Assembly (NCBI RefSeq): GCF_023914155.1
Contig: NZ_JAMWYS010000036.1
Location: 62,001 to 126,000 of the forward strand
Direction of reading: 5' to 3'
DNA: 64,000 nucleotides
From: Solitalea agri
GTDB taxonomy: Bacteria > Bacteroidota > Bacteroidia > Sphingobacteriales > Sphingobacteriaceae
Shown here one piece after another: positions 37,801-45,591 of the stretch; the first letter of the stretch is position 1; each line of letters opens with the position of its first letter. The notes below the pieces were generated by a model. The model worked only from the letters and a program-made list of their open reading frames with translations, did not search any database and was not told the origin of the DNA. Made by a program: the position numbers and the translations under genes.

Positions 37801-37857
37801 GTTACTCCATATCCTTCTGCCAAACGTATGTTCTTCCATTTAACAGTTGATTTTTAA
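34825..37857 (+). CDS. SusC/RagA TonB-linked outer-membrane transporter
   Basis: A 1010-residue TonB-dependent receptor of the SusC family. After the signal peptide (cleavage near TFAQ) there is a carboxypeptidase-D-like domain (VKGKVTDAVSNEPLPGVNVTLKG), then the plug with LYVVDGVIMD and the DIENVEVLKGASAAAIYG segment, and a ~750-residue beta-barrel ending in an aromatic F (HLTVDF). It imports a large nutrient, usually a glycan or peptide, with the SusD partner encoded next. No hydrolase or sigma/anti-sigma pair is adjacent, so the substrate is unknown. Confidence 0.93.
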   Translation: MRIRHLRKMLFTLFSMVLIAPLVTFAQVNVKGKVTDAVSNEPLPGVNVTLKGSTTGASTDVNGNYSITVPSATSQIQFFLLGYQAQTVAASSSTINIKLAEDVAKLDEVVITGLATNVKRSNLANAVATISSKELTGTSTPQTLDGALNGKLVGANIIAASGAPGGGMSVRLRGLTSINSGTQPLYVVDGVIMDNSSISGGLNVVTAASRNGSATSNQDNPSNRIADINPEDIENVEVLKGASAAAIYGALASSGVIIITTKKGSQGKTKVSFSQDLGTAKAIKLLGVRQWDEDKIQAFYESNQANADAQKQLYRDAVANNALYDYEKEMYGETGFLTNSSLSVRGGGEKTNFFLSGLIQDEDGIIKNSGYKKYSIRANVDHKISNRFNVALTTNYINSSADRGLTNNDNNSVSYGVALSSTPTYANLHPDAAGNYPANPYSASNPLETRDLITNNEKVNRFLGGLSLTAFIQQNSKSVTKAIVRGGLDYYNLYTKGIFPNSLQFESNGNGTDGASVQGSTNNLNTNYSALLVNTYTSGGKEAWNFTTSAGATAENFDQNQLLDVATKLIGTQTNVNQASAVTVVQYRAPRKNRGLFIQEEINFADRVIVTGGLRFDKSTDNADVNKFEMFPKASAAVNLQNFDFWKVKSINQLKLRAAYGESGNFPPFGSKYTSFSASNIGGFGGTLIGVINNQGFVQQGNKDIKQERQKEFEAGFDISFLDNKVTFEATYYNKKAYDLIFTQNVQPSSGFVQKVINGGTLQNEGVELSLGFIPFSSPNFRWNFRTNYWMNRAKMLKLDIPSFNVGGFSNTLGSFKIEEGKSPTQIVGLDDIDGDGNSDGVFVLGNSEPKFQMNFVNDFTIYKNLSLSFTLHWKNKGDNINLSQFLNDLGGTSHDYDADKNNNGVADAIDRISTVGVSSRIFVQDASFVRLRDIGLYYSFNTDLLNKTFKGVVSGIKLGVSATNLFTITHYDSYDPEVSNFGSAGFSSNVEVTPYPSAKRMFFHLTVDF

Positions 37858-37874
37858 TCTTAAGCAAAAGAGTT

Positions 37875-39239
37875 ATGAAACAGTATATAAATAATAAAAT
37901 ATTATTCACCCTGATTATTGGATTAATAGCATTATTCCCTTCAGGGTGTAAACTGGAAGACAGTGTCGACCCGAATAACCCAAGTTTGGATGGAGTACTC
38001 ACAGATGCATCCATCTCAGAGTTAAATAATATTGTTACCGGAAGTGAATCAGGTATGCGTGATGCAATTGAGTATTATCTAGACGATGTTGGCGTGGTAG
38101 GTCGCGAAATGTACCGGTTTGCAGGTTCGGAACCACGATATACCCAAGATTTACTGGGTCAGGAAAATGCAACTTTAGATAATAATGCTTTTTATACTAC
38201 TCGTCAGTGGAATGCATCCTATAGGGTAATTAAGAACTGTAATATTTTATTGGCCTCAATAGATAATACTCAAGTGCCTACAGCGGCACAGAAAGAGGGG
38301 TACAGAGCATTTGCAAATACTATTAAAGCGTATGAATTCTTGATTGCGTTAAATTTAACAGGAGCAAATGGTATTAGAATTGATGTTGCCGATCCTGATA
38401 ACCTTGGTCCAATTGTAAGCTATGATGATGCACTTACGGCAATTGCAGCGCTTTTAAACGATGCATCAACACAGCTGGATAATGCGGGAGATTCTTTTGC
38501 ATTTTCGCTTTCTAATGGATTCATTAGTATTAAACCAAGTCCAACTGCTCCGTTAACTCCAGCCGATTTTAAGAAATTCAATAAAGCTTTGGCAGCTCGG
38601 GTAGCAGTTTATCGGAAGGATTTTGCAGGGGCGTTAAATTATCTAAACGAATCATTTTTTGATATCAACGGCGACTTTCAGAAAGGTGTTTTTCATGTGT
38701 TTTCAACAGCTTCAGGGGATCAGTTGAACCGATTCTTTTTAGCTCCAAATGCAACTGGAGAAGTTAGGGTGGCTCAACCTGACTTTCGCGATGACGCTAT
38801 TGCAGCGGGTCAGAATGCCGATACAAGGTTGTTAAAAATATCAAAGAGAAATGCCACCGCCTCACAAGGTGGTTTGTCAAGTGATTATGATGTAGCTGTT
38901 TATAAAAGTAATACATCAGCTGTTCCTATAATTAGAAATGAAGAACTAATACTGATTTATGCAGAGGCAAAAATTGGAACTAATGCGCTACCAGAAGCTG
39001 TAACAGCTATTAATAGAATAAGGTCTGGTAATAATTTAACCCCTTATGCCGGAGCAGTTAGTCAGGCGGCACTTACTACTGAAATGCTGAATCAGCGACG
39101 ATATTCGTTGTTTTGTGAAGGTCATCGTTGGGTAGATATGCGTAGATATGATAAACTGGGTGAACTTCCGATTGATCGCACAGGTGATGATGTTTGGCCG
39201 GCATTTCCAATACCGTTTGCTGAAAACGTAGGACAATAA
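37875..39239 (+). CDS. SusD/RagB-family outer-membrane lipoprotein
   Basis: A 454-residue surface lipoprotein (signal ends PSGC, lipid on Cys25) that acts as the lid of the SusC transporter. SusD-type features are the early SVDPNNPSL, the helical TPR-like core (YRVIKNCNILLASI; AFANTIKAYEFLIAL) and the late segment RNEELILIYAEAKIG with RRYSLFCEGHRWVDMRRY. It starts 17 bases after the SusC stop, so the pair is one operon, closed by the hairpin at 39245-39286. Confidence 0.93.
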   Translation: MKQYINNKILFTLIIGLIALFPSGCKLEDSVDPNNPSLDGVLTDASISELNNIVTGSESGMRDAIEYYLDDVGVVGREMYRFAGSEPRYTQDLLGQENATLDNNAFYTTRQWNASYRVIKNCNILLASIDNTQVPTAAQKEGYRAFANTIKAYEFLIALNLTGANGIRIDVADPDNLGPIVSYDDALTAIAALLNDASTQLDNAGDSFAFSLSNGFISIKPSPTAPLTPADFKKFNKALAARVAVYRKDFAGALNYLNESFFDINGDFQKGVFHVFSTASGDQLNRFFLAPNATGEVRVAQPDFRDDAIAAGQNADTRLLKISKRNATASQGGLSSDYDVAVYKSNTSAVPIIRNEELILIYAEAKIGTNALPEAVTAINRIRSGNNLTPYAGAVSQAALTTEMLNQRRYSLFCEGHRWVDMRRYDKLGELPIDRTGDDVWPAFPIPFAENVGQ

Positions 39240-39244
39240 CTTTT

Positions 39245-39286
39245 CATAGACCATAGACCATAGACCATGGTCTATGGTCTGTTTTT
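39245..39286 (+). terminator. Terminator after susCD with three 7-bp repeats
   Basis: The sequence 39255-39280 is a perfect 26-bp palindrome (AGACCATAGACC and its complement) followed by GTTTTT. The left arm is extended by another copy of CATAGAC, so three tandem copies are present and the hairpin can slip. It also serves as the end region of the convergent cupin gene. Confidence 0.85.
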
Positions 39287-40166
39287 ATCGTGGCAATCCG
39301 TATTCTAATGCTTTTTCAGCCCGCTTAATTGCAAGCTCTTCTTTCCAATCCATGTATTTATCTTTGAATTGGGTTTTCATAAAATCATCGAATTTGCGTT
39401 GTACAGTTAGGTTATAAAGGCTTTTTGCTTTAATAATTGGCGATTTGTCCCAGGCCCGCAAGCTGATTGAAAAGCATCCATTCAAATATTTCATCCAATG
39501 CCACCACCCGGTAGGCATAAATAAGGTTTCTCCATGTTCTAAAAATGCTTCAACACCCTGAACTCCATCCAAGGCCGGAAACTTATTGGTATCAGGGTTT
39601 AATACATCATAATCTTCCAATGCGTAAGTGGCAAATGGAATTCGGTATAAACGTTCTTTCCATTTATAGTCGAATAAAATAATGTGTTTACGCCCATGAA
39701 AGTGAGTATGAAAAATGTGTGCAAGATCAATATCATAATGAAGGAATGTAATGGATCCTTTTCCTCCAAAGAACATATTCGGATATCGATCTAAAAAGCC
39801 TCCCATTAGTTCTTTGGGACTTTCATAATCATCTAAAAGTTTAGGGGCATGTTTAAAAATATCGAATAAGAAAATACGTAGTTCGGTGGGCTGTGATTGA
39901 ATAAGATCGATATAATTAGTAAAAGCCATTTCAGTGGCGGCGGCATTTATCGGTCTCGAAGGGTCGGCTTTAGTGTTATCGTACAGAGGAACAATTTTAT
40001 TTCCAACGGTTTCCTTTATATAATCAAATGTCCACTTTTCATATGCAGGCCAATTTTTGGCCATGTCGGTAATTATAACAGGTTGACGGGTGCTTAGGTA
40101 TTTTTGTTTGAATTCTTCTTTGGTGATGTTTGATACCCGCTCAATAGGTTCTAATAAAAAGCCCAT
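39285..40166 (-). CDS. Cupin_8 / JmjC-like Fe(II)-2-oxoglutarate oxygenase-type protein
   Basis: A 293-residue cytoplasmic protein of the cupin_8/JmjC-like family. The candidate iron-binding facial triad is HxD in FLHYDIDLAH plus a distal His in GWWHWMKYL; a positively charged residue in GRKHIILF could hold 2-oxoglutarate. Likely activity is hydroxylation of a protein or small molecule, target unknown. The start is set at ATG 40166, since the frame extends only to a TTG at 40181. It converges on the SusD gene. Confidence 0.83.
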   Translation of the reverse strand: MGFLLEPIERVSNITKEEFKQKYLSTRQPVIITDMAKNWPAYEKWTFDYIKETVGNKIVPLYDNTKADPSRPINAAATEMAFTNYIDLIQSQPTELRIFLFDIFKHAPKLLDDYESPKELMGGFLDRYPNMFFGGKGSITFLHYDIDLAHIFHTHFHGRKHIILFDYKWKERLYRIPFATYALEDYDVLNPDTNKFPALDGVQGVEAFLEHGETLFMPTGWWHWMKYLNGCFSISLRAWDKSPIIKAKSLYNLTVQRKFDDFMKTQFKDKYMDWKEELAIKRAEKALEYGLPR

Positions 40167-40272
40167 GTGGTTAAGAATCAATTATATAAATATAAATATA
40201 AAGTTCAATAGGTATTAAGGCGATATTAATAATAGAAACATAACAGAAGATGCTTTGCTGATAGGAATAAAA

Positions 40273-41400
40273 TTATCCAATAAATAATTCGGAAGCAACA
40301 TGATCGGCGTAAAGCTTTCCAGTGTCACTTAAAAATAGCGTTTGTTTATCATGTTTTACCCACTGCTTTTCGATAAATTGAGTGGCCGTATGCAGGAGTT
40401 CTTCTGAATATTCTTCTCCGAAATTGGTTTTCACTTTTTCTAAATCCAAGCCCCACATAGTCCGTAAGGAGGTCATTACGTATTCATTCAGCCGTTGAAT
40501 TGGACTTAAAAGCTCTTGTTCAAAAGGGATCTTGCCATTGGCAAGCGTATCAATGTATTTATAATTGTTTGCAATGTTCCATTGTCGCGACTCACCATTA
40601 AAAGAGTGTGCCGATGGGCCTATACCCAGGTATTTTTTGCCAAACCAATAGTTTGAGTTGTGTTTAGAAAGCCAACCTTCTTTCCCAAAGTTCGAGATCT
40701 CGTAATGCAGAAATCCGTTTTTCTCCAATTCAGTCATCAGCATTTGAAATTGCTCGGCACTTTGTTCTTCATTCATCGCTGGCTGTTGTTTTTTTTGGAT
40801 AAAAGTAGCCAAAGCCGTTTGTGGCTCTACAGTCATTGAATAAGAAGAGATATGAGGAATTTGAAGATCAATCAACGTTTGAATGTTCTCTTTCCACTTT
40901 TTATTGGTAAGGAACGGGTAACCGTAAATTAAATCACAAGTGATGTTTTCAAACCCTGCATCCTGCGCCCGCATGATACTTGATTTGGCTTCACCGGCAT
41001 TGTGCGCCCTGTTCATCCATTGCAGATCTTCATCAAAAAATGATTGAATGCCAATACTAAACCTGTTGATAGCTGTTTGCCGGATTTCTTTAATTTTTAC
41101 TGCATCCAAATCATCAGGATTGGCTTCCAGGGTTATTTCAGCATCTTTAGTGACATGATGCAGTTTGTTGATTTTATCCAGCAGTCGGTTAATTTCTTCT
41201 CCTTTTAAAACCGATGGAGTACCTCCGCCGAAGTAAATGGTTTCAATGGTCTCGCCATTCAGGTAGCTTTTTTGTAATTCGAGTTCCTTCTCCAAAGAAT
41301 CCATCAACTCGTCCTTAACTTTCCAATTGGTGGAAAAATGAAAATCGCAGTAGTAACAAGCTTTTTTGCAGAAAGGAATATGAATGTAAATGCCGGCCAT
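40273..41400 (-). CDS. hemW: HemW, radical SAM heme chaperone-like protein
   Basis: A 375-residue radical SAM protein of the HemN/HemW group. The [4Fe-4S] motif CxxxCxxC is C11-C15-C18 in PFCKKACYYC. The HemW-type pattern lacks the N-terminal extra Cys and extension of true coproporphyrinogen oxidase, so a heme chaperone role is more likely than HemN activity. The glycine-rich SAM-binding segment TIYFGGGTPS and the STMTVEP-like region SYSMTVEP are intact. It is a single gene on the minus strand. Confidence 0.9.
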   Translation of the reverse strand: MAGIYIHIPFCKKACYYCDFHFSTNWKVKDELMDSLEKELELQKSYLNGETIETIYFGGGTPSVLKGEEINRLLDKINKLHHVTKDAEITLEANPDDLDAVKIKEIRQTAINRFSIGIQSFFDEDLQWMNRAHNAGEAKSSIMRAQDAGFENITCDLIYGYPFLTNKKWKENIQTLIDLQIPHISSYSMTVEPQTALATFIQKKQQPAMNEEQSAEQFQMLMTELEKNGFLHYEISNFGKEGWLSKHNSNYWFGKKYLGIGPSAHSFNGESRQWNIANNYKYIDTLANGKIPFEQELLSPIQRLNEYVMTSLRTMWGLDLEKVKTNFGEEYSEELLHTATQFIEKQWVKHDKQTLFLSDTGKLYADHVASELFIG

Positions 41401-41564
41401 GGGGCAAAAGTAGGTAAAGAACCTTAGAACAGGGATATGTAAAAAGCGATAACTCTAGATTTATTACCGGTGGTAGGTAACATTACAGGAAAGTTTATTT
41501 TTTTGAGCGAAGTAACTGTTAAGAGAATTGTTAGTTTCGGGATTCAGAATTTAACTTCAGATCG

Positions 41565-41820
41565 ATGTCCAACGATTTCTTTCGGTTGCCTTTCCACTTT
41601 GACAAAAACCAACTATTGCATGATTTAAATAAATGCATAGAACTTAATTGGTTGATGCATTTTAACAGTAACGACTTTACCGGCGAAAGGAAAAGCATTG
41701 CATTCAATTAGTGGTGAAACGACTGATATTTATGTGCATCCCAATGCAGTTTATCAAGAGACTTTATTAAACCAGTGTGATTCCTTTAAAGCCATTGTCG
41801 ATTCGTTTGAATCATTCTAA
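41565..41820 (+). pseudogene. Frameshifted, truncated aspartyl/asparaginyl hydroxylase-like remnant
   Basis: From ATG 41565 the frame reads LPFHFDKNQLLHDLNKCIEL and then HFNSNDFTGERKSIAF before a TAG at 41709-41711. One base over, the sequence continues as SGETTDIYVHPNAVYQ and LLNQCDSFKAIVDSF to a TAA at 41818-41820. Together they follow the N-terminal pattern of Bacteroidota aspartyl-hydroxylase-type proteins, joined by a single-base frameshift. The iron-binding C-terminal half is missing. It is a decayed gene; homology is by pattern memory only. Confidence 0.55.
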
Positions 41821-41951
41821 ACGTTTCAAATGAAAGGTATTCAATTGGCCCAGATCTTCTGATCGAAATAACTCAGGCTCTGTTATATTCATCGGGTGAT
41901 ATAATTTGCTGCTTGCTTTAAATTTATTATTTCAGTACTATTTATATTTCA

Positions 41952-42039
41952 AGTATACGTCGAGTATGCGTCGAGTATACGCCGAGTATACGTCAAGTAT
42001 GCGTCGAGTATACGTCGAGTATACGTCAAGTATGCGTTA
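41952..42039. repeat. 11-bp minisatellite, eight tandem copies
   Basis: Eight head-to-tail copies of AGTATRCGYCG-type units occupy 41952-42039, with variation at only four positions. Each unit contains the palindrome GTATAC or its GTATGC variant. There are no spacers, so it is not CRISPR. An open frame across it (from 41906) is a by-product of the 33-base triple period and has no ribosome-binding site or signal. It lies in a 0.9-kb gene-poor gap. Confidence 0.9.
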
Positions 42040-42250
42040 TATATTAGCTTTTGTTACCTATTTGCTACTTCGGGATTTTAAAATAAAATCAACTAAAGTT
42101 TGGGCCGAATGAACAGGTGTTTCCTGGTGGGTATTCAACTCAAAGTTTTACGGTGGGTCTAGGCGTTGATGTCATGTCAAGAGTTAAGGCGGTGGCGTTC
42201 TATACTTCAGAAACCAAGGCTCTAAAGTCAAGACATTGAAAGAAAGAAGG

Positions 42251-42284
42251 TGTTTTAAAAATAGATTGAAATCCGGTAGCTTTG
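42251..42284 (+). promoter_or_regulatory. Possible promoter for the DUF4271-hemD pair
   Basis: TAGCTTTG at 42277-42284 is an exact match to the TAnnTTTG -7 pattern of Bacteroidota, with TGTTTT about 20 bases upstream as a weak -33 box. The TTG start of the DUF4271 gene is 22 bases downstream. Confidence 0.4.
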
Positions 42285-42305
42285 TCCCAAAAGAATTAAG
42301 AAGTT

Positions 42306-43256
42306 TTGAGAGCAATCCTTAGGTTCATAGGCGTATTTGTAGGGCTTATAATGAGTGTGTATGTGTTAAAAGCGCAAGATTCACTTAAAGTCGTAACTCA
42401 GCATCATTATTATCATAGAGTTGATTCAACGGCTTTCAAAGACAGCATGGCCTTAGTGAATATGCGCCGAGTGCCAGTTTTGCTTGATAAAAGCAAGCAG
42501 AATAAATCACTTGATTCTTTTACGGTAGCTTTCAATAAAGGATTTAAGGACGCAATAGGGTTGAAGGTTAAAATGCCAAAGGTTTCTTCACTTCAGTATG
42601 CTGATCCGGTTGAACGAAAGTTTAAAAATCCGCAAAACATCTATATCCTTTTTTGTCTGTTCTTGTTGTTTGTGTTGATTAGTTATTTTTTTGCCCGCGA
42701 TATTAGTGTTATGGCTCAGGGCTTTATTAATAATCGAATATTAAATCAATTGGTGCGGGATAATAACCTGCTCAACTCAGAGTCTTTTATATTTATTTCC
42801 TTACTGATCGGGTTTACCTTCGGTTATTTACTAAAAGTTGTATTTCATATCGATGAAATTATGGGAGTTACTGGCATTGGTAGCTTTTTCCTGATTTCAT
42901 TAATGGTAATATTGTTCTTCTTAATAAAAACCATTTTATTAAGGATTGCCGGAGCTCTTTTTTCGATTAAAAACATGGTAAATAATTACATTTCAATTAT
43001 TTACATAGCCTTTGGATCGTGTACCCTGGTGTTAATACCCTTGCTAATTTTGCATGCCTTAGGTCCCACTCAATTCGGAAATAGCCTTCTGATAGTGTTT
43101 AGTACTATATTAATACTTAGTTTTGCATATCAATATATTCGGGGAGCAATCTTCATTTCGTCAAATTTTCAATTTTCGAAATTTTATTTTATTGTTTATC
43201 TTTGTGCCTTTGAAATTTGTCCGTTAGTTATATTATATAAAGTACTTTTGAAATAA
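42306..43256 (+). CDS. DUF4271 membrane protein
   Basis: A 316-residue membrane protein with a signal peptide (cleavage near LKAQD), a short periplasmic stretch and about seven helices from residue ~110. The pattern FARDISVMAQGFINNRILNQLVRDNNLLNS before the helical bundle fits DUF4271. The function is unknown, but in this phylum it is typically next to a hemD-type gene and gldKLMN, as here. The start is TTG 42306; the ATG at 42351 would cut into the signal peptide. Confidence 0.82.
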   Translation: MRAILRFIGVFVGLIMSVYVLKAQDSLKVVTQHHYYHRVDSTAFKDSMALVNMRRVPVLLDKSKQNKSLDSFTVAFNKGFKDAIGLKVKMPKVSSLQYADPVERKFKNPQNIYILFCLFLLFVLISYFFARDISVMAQGFINNRILNQLVRDNNLLNSESFIFISLLIGFTFGYLLKVVFHIDEIMGVTGIGSFFLISLMVILFFLIKTILLRIAGALFSIKNMVNNYISIIYIAFGSCTLVLIPLLILHALGPTQFGNSLLIVFSTILILSFAYQYIRGAIFISSNFQFSKFYFIVYLCAFEICPLVILYKVLLK

Positions 43257-43286
43257 AGTTTCAGCTGAAGTAAGGGGTTTAAAATC

Positions 43287-44045
43287 ATGACAGAGAGGAA
43301 AATTAAGGTTAAAAGTATTTTAATCACACAGCCTAAGCCAGAGAGCGACAAGAATCCGTACACTGAACTAGCCAAGAAATATAATTTAAAGCTAGATTTC
43401 AGACCGTTTATTCATGTGGAAGGTATTCCTGCTAAAGAATTCAGAAAAGGTAAAATTAACTTACCTGATTACACTGCAATTATTTTTACCAGCCGTCACG
43501 GGATAGATCAGTATTTTCGTTTATGTGAAGAGATGAGATACGAAGTGCCGGCAGAAATGAAATATTTTTGTAATACAGAGTCTACAGCACTGTACTTACA
43601 AAAGTACATTCAGTATCGTAAGCGTAAAATCTTTTTTGGCAAACAAACAACTGCCGATTTAATGGAGCAGTTCAAAAAGCACAATGCTGAGAAATTCTTA
43701 TTCCCATGTTCAGATGTGAGTAAGGAGGAAATTCCTTCAAAGATGCGTGATGCGGGTTATAATATTACTGAGGCGGTGATGTATCGTACTGTTTGTAGTG
43801 ATCTTTCTGATCTTGCAGAGGTAAAATATGATATGATTGCATTTTTTAGTCCTTCTGGTATTAAATCATTATATCAAAATTTCCCCGATTTCGAGCAGAA
43901 TAATACCCGAATTGCGGCTTTTGGTTCAACCACGCATAAAGCAGTTTTGGAGGCCGGTCTATTCCTTGATGTTCAGGCGCCTACGCCTCAATCTCCATCA
44001 ATGACAATGGCTATTGAAGAATACATTAAATCCGCGAACAAATAA
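43287..44045 (+). CDS. hemD: Uroporphyrinogen-III synthase (HemD)-like protein
   Basis: A 252-residue two-lobed protein of the HemD fold. Typical segments are ILITQPKPESDKNPY at the start, IIFTSRHGIDQYF, and the second-lobe FFSPSGIKSLYQNF with AAFGSTTHKAVLEAGL. It should close hydroxymethylbilane to uroporphyrinogen III in heme synthesis, although HemD sequences are poorly conserved. AAGGGG 10 bases upstream supports ATG 43287. It lies 30 bases after DUF4271 and is followed by a strong terminator, which separates it from gldK. Confidence 0.85.
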   Translation: MTERKIKVKSILITQPKPESDKNPYTELAKKYNLKLDFRPFIHVEGIPAKEFRKGKINLPDYTAIIFTSRHGIDQYFRLCEEMRYEVPAEMKYFCNTESTALYLQKYIQYRKRKIFFGKQTTADLMEQFKKHNAEKFLFPCSDVSKEEIPSKMRDAGYNITEAVMYRTVCSDLSDLAEVKYDMIAFFSPSGIKSLYQNFPDFEQNNTRIAAFGSTTHKAVLEAGLFLDVQAPTPQSPSMTMAIEEYIKSANK

Positions 44046-44087
44046 ACAAAATTAATTATAAGTTAAATTTATACTATTTTTACAAGG

Positions 44088-44139
44088 TCGTTAAAACTAA
44101 AAGAAAGTTTCTTTCTATATGTTTTAACGATTTTTTTTG
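44088..44139 (+). terminator. Rho-independent terminator between hemD and gldK
   Basis: TCGTTAAAAC (44088-44097) and GTTTTAACGA (44122-44131) form a perfect 10-bp outer stem, followed by eight T (44132-44139). A nested palindrome AAAGAAAGTTTCTTT lies in the loop. It shows that gldK is expressed from its own promoter within 44140-44275; no convincing -33/-7 pair could be identified there. Confidence 0.88.
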
Positions 44140-44275
44140 TCAAGAATTTTCGTATGTTGCGTAACAATTAAAATTTTATGTCGTTTAAATTGATTAAGGA
44201 ATAATTTTTTCATAGGAAAATCATTATAACTAAATTTACTATTACTATTTGCCAAACCTTTACAACTTAAATTTT

Positions 44276-45547
44276 ATGAAATATTTCTGGCTGCTTTGTA
44301 CTTCGGCTCTTCTGTTCTCCCTCAGCGGATGTGGATCATCTGGGGCTAAAGGTGAGTTGGTAGGTGTTCAAGGCCGAAAACCCTACAAACAAGATGTTCC
44401 ATACGGAATGGTTTACATACCTGCAGGAACTTTTATCATGGGTCAGGCTGATCAAGATGTAACTGCATCACGTACTGCTCAAAATCGTCAGGTGACAATC
44501 GCTCCTTTTTACATGGATGAAACGGAGATTACCAACAATGAATACCGTCAATTTGTTCTTTGGGTAAGAGATTCTATCGCTGCCAAAACAATGGGTGGAA
44601 ACTTTGTTGTTAAGGGTGAAGACGGAACCGAGTATATTAATCCTAAACAAAAAGTTAATTATTCTGCAAAGAACAACCCTAACGCTGAGCAATTAAAAGG
44701 AATGTTCTATCAAGGTGATGACAAGATTACCGGTAGAAACGAATTCGACGTAACCAAGTTTATCTATCAGTATACCTGGTTCGATCTAAGAGCGGCAGCT
44801 TTAGCGCAAAACCGTAAAAAACCTCGTTCATCTTTCATCAAACGTGAAAAAGTAGCGATCTATCCAGATACTTTAGTATGGTTAGCTGACTTTAGCTATG
44901 CTCAGAATGAGCCTATGGTTGAGCAATATTTCTCACACCCTGCGTTTGACGAGTATCCTGTGGTAGGGGTAAACTGGAAACAGGCCAACGCTTTTAGTGC
45001 ATGGAGAACAGAGTTTAATAATACCTATCGTGATAAAAACAAAAAGCCTCGTCGTGGAGCAATGAGTCTTCCAACAGAAGCTCAGTTTGAGTATGCTGCA
45101 AGAGGTGGAAGAATTGGTTCTGATTATCCATGGGGTGGTCCTTATATCCGTAACAGTAAAGGTTGCTTGTTGGCTAACTTTAAACCTGGACGCGGTAATT
45201 ATGTTGATGATGGCGGTTTCTATACTGTTAATGTAAAATCATATTTCCCTAATGATTATGGTTTATACAATATGGCAGGTAACGTTGCAGAGTGGACAGC
45301 TTCTACTTATGATGAGTCAGCATATACTTTTGTTCACGATATGAACCCTACTTATACCACTCAGGAAAATGATGCGTCATCATTATCTCAGCGTCGTAAA
45401 GTAGTTAGAGGTGGATCATGGAAAGATATCGGATTCTTTCTTCAAAACGGTACCCGTTCTTATGAGTACCTAGACAGTGCAAAATCATACATTGGCTTCC
45501 GTTGCGTAGGTGAGCACATGGGTAAACAGCTAGGAACTAAAAACTAA
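44276..45547 (+). CDS. gldK: Gliding motility / T9SS lipoprotein GldK (PorK)
   Basis: A 423-residue outer-membrane lipoprotein of the type IX secretion system. The start is ATG 44276, giving MKYFWLLCTSALLFSLSGC as lipoprotein signal; an earlier frame start has no signal. The body has the formylglycine-generating-enzyme/sulfatase-modifying fold: GMVYIPAGTFIMG, DETEITNNEYRQF, LPTEAQFEYAARGG and GNVAEWTAS, ending GFRCVGEH. GldK forms the periplasmic ring with GldN. It is the first gene of the gldKLMN operon. Confidence 0.96.
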   Translation: MKYFWLLCTSALLFSLSGCGSSGAKGELVGVQGRKPYKQDVPYGMVYIPAGTFIMGQADQDVTASRTAQNRQVTIAPFYMDETEITNNEYRQFVLWVRDSIAAKTMGGNFVVKGEDGTEYINPKQKVNYSAKNNPNAEQLKGMFYQGDDKITGRNEFDVTKFIYQYTWFDLRAAALAQNRKKPRSSFIKREKVAIYPDTLVWLADFSYAQNEPMVEQYFSHPAFDEYPVVGVNWKQANAFSAWRTEFNNTYRDKNKKPRRGAMSLPTEAQFEYAARGGRIGSDYPWGGPYIRNSKGCLLANFKPGRGNYVDDGGFYTVNVKSYFPNDYGLYNMAGNVAEWTASTYDESAYTFVHDMNPTYTTQENDASSLSQRRKVVRGGSWKDIGFFLQNGTRSYEYLDSAKSYIGFRCVGEHMGKQLGTKN

Positions 45548-45591
45548 CCAAAAGATAAATTAACAATTACAACTAAACTGATCGCATTATT

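Larger units (their letters stand above)
41401..42305. other. Gene-poor gap between hemW and the DUF4271 gene
   Basis: No intact gene is visible in these 905 bases. They hold the hydroxylase-like remnant (41565-41820), the 11-bp minisatellite (41952-42039), an open 50-codon stretch without a good start at 42087-42239 that reads FGPNEQVFPGGYSTQ and VGLGVDVMSRVKAVAFYTSE, which may be a further remnant, and a possible promoter near 42251-42284. Confidence 0.6.

Noticed and set aside
41952-42039. Tandem repeat array as a possible CRISPR
   Set aside because: Units are 11 bp and directly abutting with no spacers, and there are no cas genes in the window.
41906-42112. A 68-codon open frame over the minisatellite with an 11-residue repeat
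   Set aside because: The repeat is forced by the 33-base triple period of the DNA units; there is no ribosome-binding site, signal or conserved pattern.
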